Assembly: GCF_023101765.2 (NCBI RefSeq)
Contig: NC_064240.1
Location: 3,100,001-3,164,000 of the forward strand
Source: Spodoptera frugiperda
Taxonomy: Eukaryota; Arthropoda; Insecta; Lepidoptera; Noctuidae
Direction of reading: 5' to 3'
DNA length: 64,000 nucleotides
Made by a program: the position numbers and the translations under genes. Below are positions 47,601 through 60,780 of this stretch, piece after piece (the stretch's first letter is position 1; each line of letters starts with the position of its first letter). The notes beneath the pieces were generated by a model. It was not told the DNA's origin and did not search any database. It worked only from the letters and a program-made list of their open reading frames with translations.

Positions 47601-48186
47601 TACACCTTATCGATTATAACACCTAGAACTAGCTCAAACTCCGAGCCATATATTTAAAGACTAATAAAATAAGAGGAATAGTTCTGTTTTACTAAAAGCT
47701 GGTTCCAATTCCCCAGCGCGTGATACACACAATTTCCTATTTTATAACGGTTCGCGGGGGTCCTATAAAGTTCCGTAAGAAGATATTATGGTGGTCGGCA
47801 TCCTTCACGTTAATTGCTTCGGTTTTAATCTCTCGGAATAAGACCCCGTCCTAAACAAATAAGGGAGCTCGTTACATTTTGCAATCGTTATTTGAAAGCT
47901 TCATTTTCTAAGCGACGGGCACGTACCTAATATGACAGTTTGTCCTCGTATATGTTGCATAATAAACTTTTGAGCTATATTTTCTTTTTATTTCTTTTTA
48001 TAGCATTGCGTGCGTGTGTTACACGAATGTTTTTTTTTTAATAATAATTTATTTCGTCATGAAAAATTTACAGTGAATTACAGTTTTAAATTTAACAATA
48101 CTGCGTTGCGTTCGCCTTGTTTTTCTCGGAACGGGTAGGCAATATGCAGTGCAATATATTTACTCGTTTTGTTGAAACAATTTACA
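47601..48186. other. Intron sequence, nothing recognised
   Basis: No exon or clear repeat; a poly-T tract near 48030. Confidence 0.4.
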
Positions 48187-48310
48187 CACTAATATTATAC
48201 GAGTAAATGTGAAAGTCTGTTTGTTTGGATGTTTTTATCCGTCAATCACGCTGAAACTACTGAACGGATTTTGATGGGATTTGGTATACAGACAGAGTAT
48301 GAGCTCGAGA
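48187..48310 (+). repeat. Interspersed repeat fragment (TCAATCACGCTGAAACTACT type)
   Basis: Partner of 18995-19175: TAATATTATACGAGTAAATG, GTCTGTTTGTTTGGATG, CCGTCAATCACGCTGAAACT, GAACGGATTTTGATGGGATT, TGGTATACAGACAGAGTAT. Confidence 0.6.
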
Positions 48311-48715
48311 CGCCTTTAAAATTAAGGACCACACGGCGCATACCATGCCATGAGATTCAGTTTCTTTGCAAGAATAATTAGACGTTATTAGTTAAAATAT
48401 GATTAGTAACAATTTGGTTTGAAAGTCCGTTTCTTACGTCTCAAATATTAAATCCATTGCTTATTTTATGGAGACAGTCAGTATTGAGGCTTATAGAAAG
48501 TTAGATAACATGTTTAACTGAGTATGTCGTACCATCCCTAGTGGGTTGTGGAGCGCAGATGGCAGTAACTAGGTAGAACATTAACATTATGTTAAGTGCG
48601 CGGTTTCGCTTAACTAGTGCGAAAACTTAGGGAGTATCTATTCTAAATCAGCTATTTTTAACACCACTAAATGTTTTGATCCCCACTGAATACAATCAAT
48701 AAAAATATATTTTTA

Positions 48716-48840
48716 TGGGATAGGAGTTTGCCTCCTATCAGCAGACGTATCACTTGATGGTAAGTGATGAATGCTGCCCATGAACGCCCGCAACGCCAGA
48801 GGAGTCACAGATGCGTTGCCGGCACTTTAAAAATGAATTC
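48716..48840 (-). repeat. Tail of a repeat with the CCATCAAGTGATACGTCTGC 3' module
   Basis: On the minus strand: GCCGGCAACGCATCTGTGAC, TCCTCTGGCGTTGCGGGCG, TTCATGGGCAGC, ACTTACCATCAAGTGATACG, then GGAGGCAAACTCCTATCCCA. The 3' module is shared with four other elements here; the body and last 20 bases differ. Confidence 0.6.
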
Positions 48841-50652
<1,812 letters not shown>

Positions 50653-51503
50653 AAAAAGCATACTTAGGTAATTCGTTGTTCCCAAGTTCTGGCGGTAGAG
50701 TTCATCTCCATTTCAGCCATTTCTTACCTGAAACAATAATAAAGAAAGTTGTAAGTTATAAAATTTACTTACTAAAGCAAATTCTAAAGGAAATTCCAAA
50801 GGTTATTAAAGGAACGGTCATGTTTATGTTACATCGGAAGGTATATTATTCATTATTCATAGACTACATTATAGGTACCTGATAACCATAGTGAACGGGG
50901 CAACAACTGATTTCTACAGATTGCGCAAGAACGCATCCTACGCCACGTTTTATCCAATTCCAACACTCAAGTTCATCACGGAAATTACCAACGGACGATT
51001 GCCCAACCGACCAAAGAGTTTCGATCTACGAGTCTATGACGTTGTATTAAAACCTCATTATTGTTACGTAAGTAGAGTCACGACGTCTATGCACGACAAA
51101 GGTTAAATTACATTTCACGTCTCTTTGTCATCTTTACTTTGTTGGAGCCCGGCTGCATCGCAGTACGTCGGTGCAATAAAATGCAAGAGCAGCGCCTTTG
51201 TGAGTCACAGGAACCCTATAAAGTATTTATTGCCTTGTTTAGTCGACATTCAAGCGTTTAAACGGTTCGAAATGAACTCGCACAAGGTGATGGATCGCGT
51301 AACTGGTAAACTGTTTGTCGGGCCAGCTGTTGGACTTCTTTTGTTTTGATTTCTATTATATTATACCAACTTTATGGTGATAGGCTTGCTACAGTATGAC
51401 GACTTTAAGTACACAACTATAGCTAAAATTATCCGTCTTTTCAGCGAGTTACATTAGTTAAAAGAGTTTTTAGATGTACATAAGATATGAATTCTCATAA
51501 ATA
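50653..51503. other. Intron sequence, nothing recognised
   Basis: Short plus-strand open frames at 50637-51349 have no splice signals or family resemblance. Confidence 0.4.
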
Positions 51504-52448
51504 CAAGGTGTCTCAAAAGAAAGTTCACATTTAAATCTTTTTTTAAAAGAAAAGTCTTAGCTTTATTGAAAATTTTTTTATTGTATATTGAAGTACACTG
51601 TTTGGGAATTTATTTCTTAAAAATAACATCGTCCAAATGTAAACCGTTGCGCTCTCGGCATTCATTTAGTCGGGCACTAAAATTGCCTATGACAGCTCGG
51701 CAGGTAGTCTCCGTGATGGCTGCCATTTCATGACGGATATTTTCTTTTAATTGTGCCAGGGAAGTCGGTTTATTAGCGTAAACTTTTGATTTGACATAAC
51801 CCCACAGGAAAAAATCCATAGGCGTTAAATCGGGACTCCGTGGAGGCCTATTTATGTCACCTCGCCTGGAGATTAATTTGTTCGGAAAAAATTCTCGAAC
51901 TCGAGGCAGAGATCTGTTGGACGTGTGTGAAGTTGCTTCATCCTGCTGGAACCATGTTCTTTGGTTGTAACCAGGAAAGTTTTGCAGTTGGGGTACGAAA
52001 AACTCGTCTAACATCTCCACATAACGCTCTGAATTCACTGTGAGTGTGCGTCCCCTTCCATCTTCAAAAAAGGGCCGATAATTCGGCCGTAACACTGTCC
52101 ACGTTTTCGGCTGTTCTTGATGTTCTTGGCCCAGATTTTGGTTTCTCCAGAGTTGACCCAGTCTCTTCAAACTTCTTAACCCATTTTGCAATGAATCGAG
52201 TGCTAGGCGCATCATTTAAGTGACGAATATGTCGAATACTGCAGAATTTTCTACGCGCTACAGTCGCCGAATTACCGTTTTTGTAAAACTCACGTACGAA
52301 CAACCCACGGTCCGCACCAGAGAAACGCTCCATAGTGGCAAAATTCCCAAGAGCCAGACTACCGACTGACATACCCCCCGCGCCCCTCAGAATAGTTGCT
52401 TTCGCGTAATAAAATAAGCAAATGTGAACTTACTTTTGAGACACCTTG
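51504..52448 (-). mobile_element. Mariner-like element (DD41D type), internally deleted
   Basis: A 945-base element with terminal inverted repeats of about 30 bases (CAAGGTGTCTCAAAAG, then A or T, then AAGTTCACATTT), bounded on both sides by TA (51502-51503 and 52449-52450), the target duplication of the Tc1/mariner superfamily. It encodes a broken transposase on the minus strand. The ends look intact, so a related enzyme could in principle still act on it. Full-length relatives are about 1.3 kb, so some 350 bases are missing. Confidence 0.88.
51610..52333 (-). pseudogene. Broken mariner-family transposase
   Basis: The first frame (start Met at 52333, MERFSGADRG) has the N-terminal helix-turn-helix of this insect family: LFVREFYKNGNSATVARR, then WVKKFEETGSTLEKPKSGPR. 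Near 52095 the reading changes to a second frame that starts at PNYRPFFEDGRGRTLTVN and runs to the end of the protein at 51610. It has the second catalytic Asp in WFQQDEATSHT (51942), and a third Asp in RSPDLTPMDFFLWG, with 41 residues between them, which gives the DD41D spacing. The stretch that should carry the first catalytic Asp is deleted at the junction, so the enzyme cannot be active. The longer upstream starts (52372, 52215) are not the natural ones. Confidence 0.85.
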
Positions 52449-53138
52449 TATAACAAATTGTACCTACTGCGTAAAAGCTTTTGCAGATAACGTTATCTCT
52501 CAAGACTTGTACTTTCTAGGAGTAGGTAACACTCACATTATGCGCAAATATTTTAACATAGAGTGCACTTAGTTCATAGTTACTCATAAAAATTAAGAGA
52601 TACTTTACTTTGTCCTACAGACTGTCTTGTTCGAGCTTTATAGAAACCGATTAATCCATTATACCGATTCAGATTTTCTAACTAGTAAGCTGCCTACAAA
52701 TTCGATGTCTCAAAGATGCATAAAGTATTTCATCGACATCTGTCAAGGCGTTTGGGAGATGCTTAATAACATACAAATACATAGTTAACTTAATAACATA
52801 ATAAGATCATACACACACAAAAATAAGATGATGTAATTCTATTAGAAATTACAAACTATGGGCATTGCCTATGTTAAGGAACATTTTGAAACTTGTTAAA
52901 CATTTATAAGCCAAATCCTATGTTACATTTATCCTTGAGCTAACGCCATGAAAATTGGCAAGAGACAAGGTCTTGCAGTTCCATTGAAGAAAAACATCCG
53001 AATCCCATTAATTTGGAGTTGTAACAGAAACCTCCGCACTTGGAATAATTGACCGTGACGATTGTGACGACGTCTAATAACACGATACATCATGTATAGG
53101 TTACACGACAATTAAAAGGTAATTTTATGCTTAGCTTT
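52449..53138. other. Intron sequence, nothing recognised
   Basis: AT-rich DNA between the mariner element and the next repeat. Confidence 0.4.
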
Positions 53139-53325
53139 GCCGGAGGCCCAATTAGCCCCCTTCCCAATCCCCGATTCCCCAACAACCCTTAAATTCCTAA
53201 CTCCCAAAAAGGCCAACGCAATGCGAGGCTTACAAGTGATCGCCTCTGGTGTTTCAAGTGTCCATGCGGCAGCGATTGCTTACCATCAAGTGATCAGTTT
53301 GCTCGTTTACCGGATTATTCTATAA
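53139..53325 (+). repeat. Interspersed repeat with CCATCAAGTGATCAG 3' module, 5'-truncated
   Basis: It begins inside the family at GCCGGAGGCCCAATTAGCCC, continues through the C-rich stretch, GTGATCGCCTCTGGTGTTTC, TCCATGCGGCAGCG, TTGCTTACCATCAAGTGATC and GCTCGTTTACCGGATTATTC. Same family as 8265-8544 and 9459-9751. Confidence 0.7.
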
Positions 53326-55070
53326 CTTAATTCCAATAAGTAATAATTTGTACGAATGGTACAGTGTATGTACGGCATTAGAATATAAATCCAAATTTAA
53401 AAAGCTGCCACATTGTTTACCAAATCTCATGATATCGAAGGAGTCTATTTGTCGAATCGCTATTACACTGAAATCGAGATACGATCGATCACATTGTCCA
53501 GTGTCTACCTACGTAGGCACGATTGTATATGTATGGGACGACCACTCGTTAAGATAACGTTTCGATTGTCTTAATAGGGGCGGGGTTTAATTCCGGTATC
53601 CACACCCTTCAGCCCTAGCTATATGTTATATGTTTACGAGTGCTTACGTGAAGTGATTTGTGTTAGCACGTGAGTATTTCGCTAGGAAATAGGTCGCGCG
53701 CGTACCACTGGAACGATCAACCCCCCAGTAAAACGACATTCATCACGGAGCCGGCATGGAGTGTAGACGTGCCAACGTCACCGCCCTGGAACCGATGACG
53801 TCACTTGTCAATAGGCCAATTTCGACGACCATCAATTCTGGTGGCTTTATCGCGGTCGCCGCTATGAATATGAGACAAACAACCCAATTTTTCACGTCAT
53901 ATCTGAAAAACCTTTCCAGTTGGGGTATTTTGACGTGTGTTCCAACCAGTCCATAGTTTCTTGCTTCAATATGTCTCTGTCGAATTTTAAGTAGAATGGA
54001 CTTTTCTTTCCCCTCGATGTGTCACTTACAGAAGTTATGGAGCGGTTTAACAACCGAATATTTTTGTTGCCAAGGACATATTATGGAGGTAACATAAAAG
54101 CCTGTGCAAAATGTGAACTGAATAAACGGAACTGCAGCAGTTCGGTTTTATCACGTGAGCGTAACAATGATAATGTTCTCAATACAAAGCTTTTTATCGG
54201 CGCTCAATTTCCTGCTTCCAACATATAAGTACGTAATATGTGCAAGTAATGTCATACTGCATGACATAACGGCATTTACGATAATACAGCATTGTTTGTT
54301 GCCGTCAGTCAGTGCCGAATGATTGATAGCGACTTTCAAGAGTGATGCATCATTCCGAGCGAGACGCGCCGAGACGACTCGCCGATATTCAATAAGAAGA
54401 TAAAAACTGTGGCTTCGTGACGTCTTGCTGTATCATTTCGACTTACTGTAATAACAGACGCGGCTGAAATTACGTACAATTAGACACTAGGTATTAAACT
54501 TAGCAGATTTAATGTAATTGCTACGTAGTTAGGTATTATAAAAAGTGGTTAAAAGTAACAATTGACTGTCAATGTCAGCTTATTTATTTCACGGCAACGC
54601 GTTTGCACGATATCTATAATTATAAAATACGTAGCGTGTCCAATACAATAGGTTCATAATTGTGTTCGCTGAACGTCGCTTCCCGGATAGCAGCGCGGAC
54701 GCGGACGCGTGCGTGGGAGTGCGAGTGAACGAACTCGTGGTGACGACGTGTGCGCATATTCATTTGCCACCCACGTCACATTAAGCCTCCTGCCGTCCTA
54801 CTTAGCTAGATAAATGTGCAGTCACGTTCAGCTGTTGTGACAGATTCGGTTTCATTCCATTTTGGTCACTTTTTAAGGCGGAAATTGAAGTTGGAAATTC
54901 CCGCCTCCATATTACACGGTAACATTAAAATGCAATCAAATTTATGCTGAATTTGTATAGAATTAACAATGTAACAAAAATAAATAAATATTTCAAGAAT
55001 AATTAAACAGCTTCACGAAGATTAAATCATCGTAAGTAAAATAACCTCGTTTAGTTGGCGCGCTGAAGTT
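53326..55070. other. Intron sequence with a GC-rich patch
   Basis: A GC-rich patch at 54670-54770 (CAGCGCGGACGCGGACGCGT) has no supported exon. The rest is ordinary AT-rich intron. Confidence 0.4.
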
Positions 55071-55076
55071 TGGTAC

Positions 55077-55131
55077 CGCGGAGTAGTTGCCGCAGTCTGG
55101 CTAGCGCCCCGGGGCTCGCGGGACCGATATC
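55077..55131 (-). CDS. Candidate 55-base exon bridging signal peptide and prodomain exons
   Basis: A GC-rich minus-strand segment with open reading DIGPASPGALARLRQLLR plus one base. If entered after GTGAG (55132-55136) and left at GTACCA (55071-55076), it starts between codons and ends after the first base of a codon: exactly the phases needed between the exons at 60435-60500 and 19497-19638. Against it: the donor is poor, the pyrimidine tract is weak, other frames in this GC-rich patch are also open, and ADAM10 proteins need no such insert. I list it because the phase fit is specific, not because it is proven. Confidence 0.2.
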
Positions 55132-58100
55132 CTCACAGTACCTACAGATTTTTACAAAGTATGGATATGAAGGATTACATCCGAAGCACTTCAGACATTC
55201 TCCCCAAGTTATACGCCCTCATAAATATGTAGTTAACTTCTATAGCAGAGAAACGATTCCCACAAATTGGAAAGTCATGCATAACAATTTAAGTTTGGAA
55301 TTGAATTGGATGTCAGTTAGGATTGTCTGCCTGGAGTCTCGGCTGCCGATGTAGCCTCAAGGTGACTCTCACCAAGTACTGGGTCCGTCACACCCTACGA
55401 CCCACGGAGACACAATAAATCATTCCATTTTGCCACTCAATGTCGAGTACTAAGAATTTAGTTTTAAGTTATTTACTCATTTTTACGGTGTAATTAAGAA
55501 AAACAAATAACGGCACACCAGACTGGCTTCTCAACTTCTAAATTAATTTATTTTTTAACTCTTTGAACGCTTTAATTTCTCCATCTAGGCGTAAAAATTT
55601 AGCTTTTAATTACACAAAAGTTTTATTTAAATACTTAGTTTTACAAAGGCAGAGACTCATAAACTCATAATACAATGGAAACTTCTAGAAAAAATTGTAA
55701 AGAAATGTTGAACTGCTAGTGTTCTTACATTAAACAAAACATAATTTCAGTTGGCGGAACTCGAAGGAAATTGCAAAAAAAAACGTTGTTTATTGAATCT
55801 TAAAAAATCACTTGAATTTTTCGTAACAATATTGCGTAAAAGTCAACTGAGATCGAGTGAAATCTGCCAGTGCAAGCAAGGGAACGAGTGGATTTTGATA
55901 ATACATTGTTCGTATAAAAAAGAGTCCCGTAAAATACTTTCGCAGTGAAAATATTGGCGACGGGTACACACATATAAAACACACAAAATATTGTAGACAG
56001 AACCCGGCAGATATTGATACTAGAAACATTTACGGCGTTTGCTCCACTGGATAAACCCGTGCACATAATATATAGCTCTAATATATTCAGGCTATGACGA
56101 ACGGTAAGAGCCTTTTATGCTCCGCCCTGGAATCTTTACTTTTCTTTACTTTGAACTTTGCCTATAAGTATTTATACTCTTTATATCTATTGGATAAAAT
56201 TCGCTGTGTCGTCGGTTGATTGGGAGTAAGCGCGATAGCTCAGCAGTTTATCTAAGATATTTACCTGTTAGTACAAAGTATTGGTGTTCTATTGTAAAAT
56301 GAGACAAATGTAATAACTGGCGAAAAGTGCGTCGAATTCTGCCCGTCGATGAATTTACTTTTACCTTTAAATCGAAAACGAGGAAAATGTTATTAATATA
56401 GTCGCTTCCGCGGAAGGAAACGCCGCCCGACGTGAAAACGTAAACATTCTCTACATAATAATACGTTTCAAGGAAAATGTAACGTCTATTTTTGTAAAGA
56501 AAAGTTTTAATTAGTTATCATTTGTGTCAACAGCTTCCGCAGTCACTAAGAAGGAGCTTCATTAAAGGGATGTTTGGTAAAACAACAGACACGTTCACTG
56601 TTTGCTATTCATTGCGACGACAGACTGACTGCATAAACTAAGTGTGGGGAGACTTAGGAATAGAATCACTGGCGTTGTTAAAAATTAGACTAATATTGTC
56701 ACATAGCTGGATGGTTTGTTTACTTGGTTGATTAAATCTAAGAAATTACTGGTTCCACCAAAAGATGCGCAGATAAAATGTGAATGGCAATGCTCGTACT
56801 AATCACACAACTTCAATATAGAGTTGATGATTGTTCAGTGATTGAGTGATACACTACTATGCTACGTGTTACAGAGCTTCTACAATGTATTGCTGATTTT
56901 AGCTGCAAGAAATAATAAGAAAATGGTATGTACCAAGTGTCTACATTTTAATATTGACAAAAGTAAACAACTTTAGACTCTGTCTATACATACATTCAGT
57001 TCAAAATTAAAATGCGGTTGATAATTTCATTTACATGCGACTGCACAGAGGACATAAAAGGAACCGATTTACAATTTCCCTTTAACTACACGTACTTAAG
57101 TTTAAATGAAGCAATTGCTGGTCGTGTGTGCAAGCAACAGGTTTTCTATCGATTCCAGTTCAAGTATCACGTGGAATACGAAGCCACTACTTTTGACATT
57201 TACCCATTTAGGTACCACACTCTACTACAGGCTAAATTAAGATAAAAAGTGAAATGTGTTTCTGTAAATAGTTTAATCATCTTTTTGTTAATGGTAAGAG
57301 GGGCAGATGAATACGAGACTCAATTCCTGGATATAAATTCTGAAATTGGGAAGATTTGAGTTATATTTTTTTTTATTTAAACATGGATTAGAATTGGAAC
57401 CTGTTCTGATTTAATCGATTACTCATAAGGATGACTGTTAAGCACACAACCTGGCAAAACAATTTTAAAATGAGATATGACAACGACATACAATTTAACA
57501 CAAAAGACTAATTTCCCACAAATACGAGGGCACCTAATAAGACTGCGTGTACGATACACATCTGTCAAGTTCAACAAAAACAACAAGGTAAGTATGTTAT
57601 CATATTTTATATCGTGGAAGTGCATTATTAGCTATAAAGCGAGTTTTAGAAAAATAAACCTGTGTGAAATACAGCGCCACAAGGCTCAGCACTTGACATT
57701 AAATGAAATTTATCACGAAAATTAAAAACTCCGGCAACTGGAGTATGTGCTTTGGCTCGTGTGAAGAGGCTGCGCTGTAACGTATCGTACACGCTCCTGC
57801 CTCATACAATAAATGAAAAATGATATTTTTCTTTCCTTTGGCTTAAGCGTGATAATAATGTCGCCGTTATATGAAAATGAATAAAGTATTTTACGTAATC
57901 TAAACTTGGAAAGGTTACGCGTAGAACATTGTTTCTTTGAAGTTTAAAGGTTCTTAAGGAGATAAAAATTCGAAGAATTGGCTGAGATAAAGAAAGTGTC
58001 TGTCTGACGGAACGACACGGAGATCTGTTGAGTCAATAGTAGTATAAAATAAAATTTTATTACAAAGAAAAATATTCCTGGTATTCTATTCTAAGTTCCT

Positions 58101-58376
58101 AGTTCATTGTAATATTTTACACCAATAAACGCTAGTTAGTAACACCTGCATCAGTAACATGGTAAACAGAGCACCCAGTTACAAATTGGGTCACACCTCA
58201 CACAAGACACACAGCCGGCAATAAGTCAGAATGCAATCACCCGCACAGAGCAGGCGCCTGATCGTTTAACTACTTTTTACACAGCACTTGACAAAGTTAA
58301 AAGCTTTCTATTATTTATGCGACCCTAGTACCTCTAAAGACATTGATGAAATGTCTATATAACTTTTTTTATAACT
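55132..58376. other. Intron sequence, nothing recognised
   Basis: No exon, RNA gene or repeat family recognised. Confidence 0.45.
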
Positions 58377-58652
58377 TCACGCCTTTAATTCCCGAAGGGG
58401 TAGGCAGAGGTGCACATTATGGCACATAATGCCAATGTACACCCACATTTCACAATTTATATTGTAAGTCCTATGTAATAGGTGATGTGCCTAGAGCCAT
58501 ATACCGGGCACATTTCCAGACTCCGTGCTACCACTGAGAAATTTTCGAAAAACCGAAAAAAAGCCCAGTAATACTTCGCCCGACCCTGAAATTGAACCCG
58601 AGACCCCTTGCCCGGCAGTCGCACTTGCAACCACTCGGCCAACGAGGTAGCA
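58377..58652 (-). repeat. tRNA-derived SINE, family A, full copy
   Basis: On the minus strand: CTACCTCGTTGGCCGAGTGG, TTGCAAGTGCGACTGCCGGG, CAAGGGGTCTCGGGTTCAAT (B box altered to GGTTCAATTTC), CTTTTTTTCGGTTTTTCGAA, then CCTCTGCCTACCCCTTCGGG and AATTAAAGGCGTGAAG. The altered B box suggests reduced Pol III activity. Confidence 0.82.
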
Positions 58653-59339
58653 TATCTATTATCTATATATCTACGTTCTTTATTAATTTTCTTCTAAAGC
58701 GTCTCTTGCAATCGCCATTCGACAATGTGGAAGCCCTAGCAACATTAAGAAAATATACGTTGTATTTTATTCATCTTTGCTTACTGAAGCTACTTGGAAT
58801 AGCGCGAGAGCAAATGAAATGAAAATATTTTATTTTTATTAAACTGTTCAGGTTACTCTAATAGAACTGAGCATTATTACAGTGATATTTGCAGAAAGAC
58901 AGAAAAGTAATCTCCATCCTGGCTTGATCAGAAAAGCCCTCGAAGGTTCGCTCGCTATGACATCAAACTCGATAAGGCAGTTCCAAAGCATGACTAATGA
59001 AGAGTTCTCCAGTTTGCGCTATTAATAAGGAATCACTAAGCTGGCACTGAGCGAGTATTAACTAGATACGCTAACGTTTCTCTACAAACATTTGCGTACT
59101 GCGTGTGTGATAAGCAAACTTAACCATGAATATATTAATAACCCACCGTGTTGTTTCGAGAATCGGTTATCAAATTTCACGGCATAAATTGCGCATTTCA
59201 TACAAAACAAACTCATTTATTCCAGTCCAGTTAACTTTGATTCAAAAGCTTTTTATAAATATTATTATTTCATCGAAAATCAAATCAGTTTTCCACAACG
59301 AGCGTAGAATCCGATATCTGATAAACAGCCAAAAAGAAG
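58653..59339. other. Intron or upstream sequence, nothing recognised
   Basis: AT-rich, no exon recognised. Confidence 0.4.
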
Positions 59340-60434
59340 TGAATCAAATCGTGATAAGTGATGCGGCCGCGGAGAATCTGCGCCGCCATTGTGTCCGAAA
59401 TAATTTCCACGTGTCGGTCCCGTCCCGAGGCACTGCGGTCCCGGCACGGCATTAAGCGATATTTCCAATCTCACCGCTCGCACTCCTGTTTTATAAGATT
59501 TTCCACAAGCTCGCGCTATCGTGAATCTTCACCGGTGCCAAATAATAATAACGAAATTCTGCGAAATTTGCGTTTCGCTCACCGCTCCACGTCGCCCTCC
59601 TCGCAAAATAAAAATGATAGGCATTTTTCCAATGCCTTAATAGAATAAATCGTTTCAGCTGAATTGCATGAATAAAGAATCGTCAACGGCACTCTACCCG
59701 CATACCCCTAGGAAAGCCATTAAACATTTAAATGTGGTATGCTGGTGAGTATGTTAATTAGCAAGTTTTATGCAGGCGGGTGCGCACAGATAGTTTGTGT
59801 CGGTCCTCGGTCGCCACCGCACCGGCCGCTGCCACAACTCCTGGCCGTTTTATTGCTACTGCTCACTTTTGTGAAAAATTTTATTCAACTGCGTACTCCG
59901 TCCACGTTCGCGAATATTTATTCGGACACTAAACCATGCAACTGGGAGCGAGTATACTACATACATGTCTTCCACAGTAGGTATACATCAGTGCACCGGT
60001 GCTTGGAATACGTTTATTCAAACAAGTTGGCTTTCGTCTCTTGGAAGTGGCCGTCGTTATTAAATCAAGCGAGTAAGGCGTGCGCGGCGTCTGATTTCAG
60101 CGAGGGAGAGGACAGAGCACCGGTGCAGCGGAGTATGCGGAGTGGAGCGACGTGGAGCGGTGTGGAGCGGCGCGCCGGAGGTCGTCGCCGGTGACCGCAT
60201 GTTGCCGTACTTGCACCCGACAGATTTAATCAGGCGCCAACAACCGCGAACACGATCTCAGGGCGTTCCACTCCACCGGCCATTTCACTCGTATCACTCC
60301 ACCATTATGCACCGAGGTACTTTTTTAACAGTTCTCGGAACGAAACCTTACAGACACGAACGCTCGTTTTCTATTAAATGTTCCATGTTGTTGAATTAAT
60401 TATCACCACAAGACGCATGGGAACGTGCACTCAC
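59340..60434. promoter_or_regulatory. GC-rich, CpG-dense region beside the candidate first exon
   Basis: Several GC-rich patches: GATGCGGCCGCGGAGAATCT (59360), CCTCGGTCGCCACCGCACCG (59804) and an imperfect GTGGAGCG repeat (60139-60166) leading into GGCGCGCCGGAGGTCGTCG. Composition like this is typical of promoter-proximal or 5' untranslated DNA in moths. Open frames of 151 and 96 codons here are by-products of composition. Direction of any transcription is unknown. Confidence 0.35.
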
Positions 60435-60500
60435 GGCGCTGAGACAAAAGGTGCAATTTAATAAAAATATTAACGATATCAGAATCATCGTCAGCTTCAT
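60435..60500 (-). CDS. Candidate first coding exon: signal peptide
   Basis: A 22-codon minus-strand frame from ATG at 60500 to a strong GTGAGT donor (60429-60434). It reads MKLTMILISLIFLL, then NCTFCLSA: a basic residue, a long hydrophobic core, and small residues where signal peptidase would cut. It could serve the ADAM10-like gene, whose next known exon (19497-19638) starts just after the expected signal peptide. But this exon ends between codons, whereas that exon needs one base from upstream, so at least one exon must lie between (see 55077-55131), or the pairing is wrong. The ATG has T at -3, and the frame stays open upstream to 60740, so another start is possible. It may also belong to a different gene. 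Confidence 0.35.
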
Positions 60501-60780
60501 GCAACGAATTCGGTTTGTCACGACTCCGAGAAAGAAATAAACGAACAAAGAAACAAGGAGAGCATGAAATCGGTAAGAAACATGCAAATCAGCGTGATGT
60601 TGCGGAGCGGGCAACGAACCGCGCGACCTCACAGCCAGGCCGAGGTTCAGTGTGCGCGCACCATAATAAAGTAAATTAATCTTCTCCCACGCGAGATAAC
60701 GTATTCGGGTACTTGGCCACACCCGGGCCCGCGTGCACACCGTGCAGCCTCCGACGCCGACCGCGGCTGCTAATGGAAAG
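60501..60780 (-). promoter_or_regulatory. Possible 5' untranslated or promoter region
   Basis: A moderately GC-rich stretch upstream of the candidate signal-peptide exon, with CCACACCCGGGCCCGCGTGC and GACGCCGACCGCGGCTGC near 60717-60767. No TATA box is placed convincingly. Confidence 0.25.

Noticed and set aside
55070..55354. A 94-codon plus-strand frame over the GC-rich patch at 55077-55131
   Set aside because: Its GC-rich first third is also open on the other strand, and the rest is AT-rich with no family resemblance.
59739..60194. A 151-codon plus-strand open frame with a hydrophobic stretch
   Set aside because: It lies in CpG-dense DNA where long frames are expected, without splice sites or a recognisable domain. 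The hydrophobic run is followed by low-complexity arginine-rich sequence.
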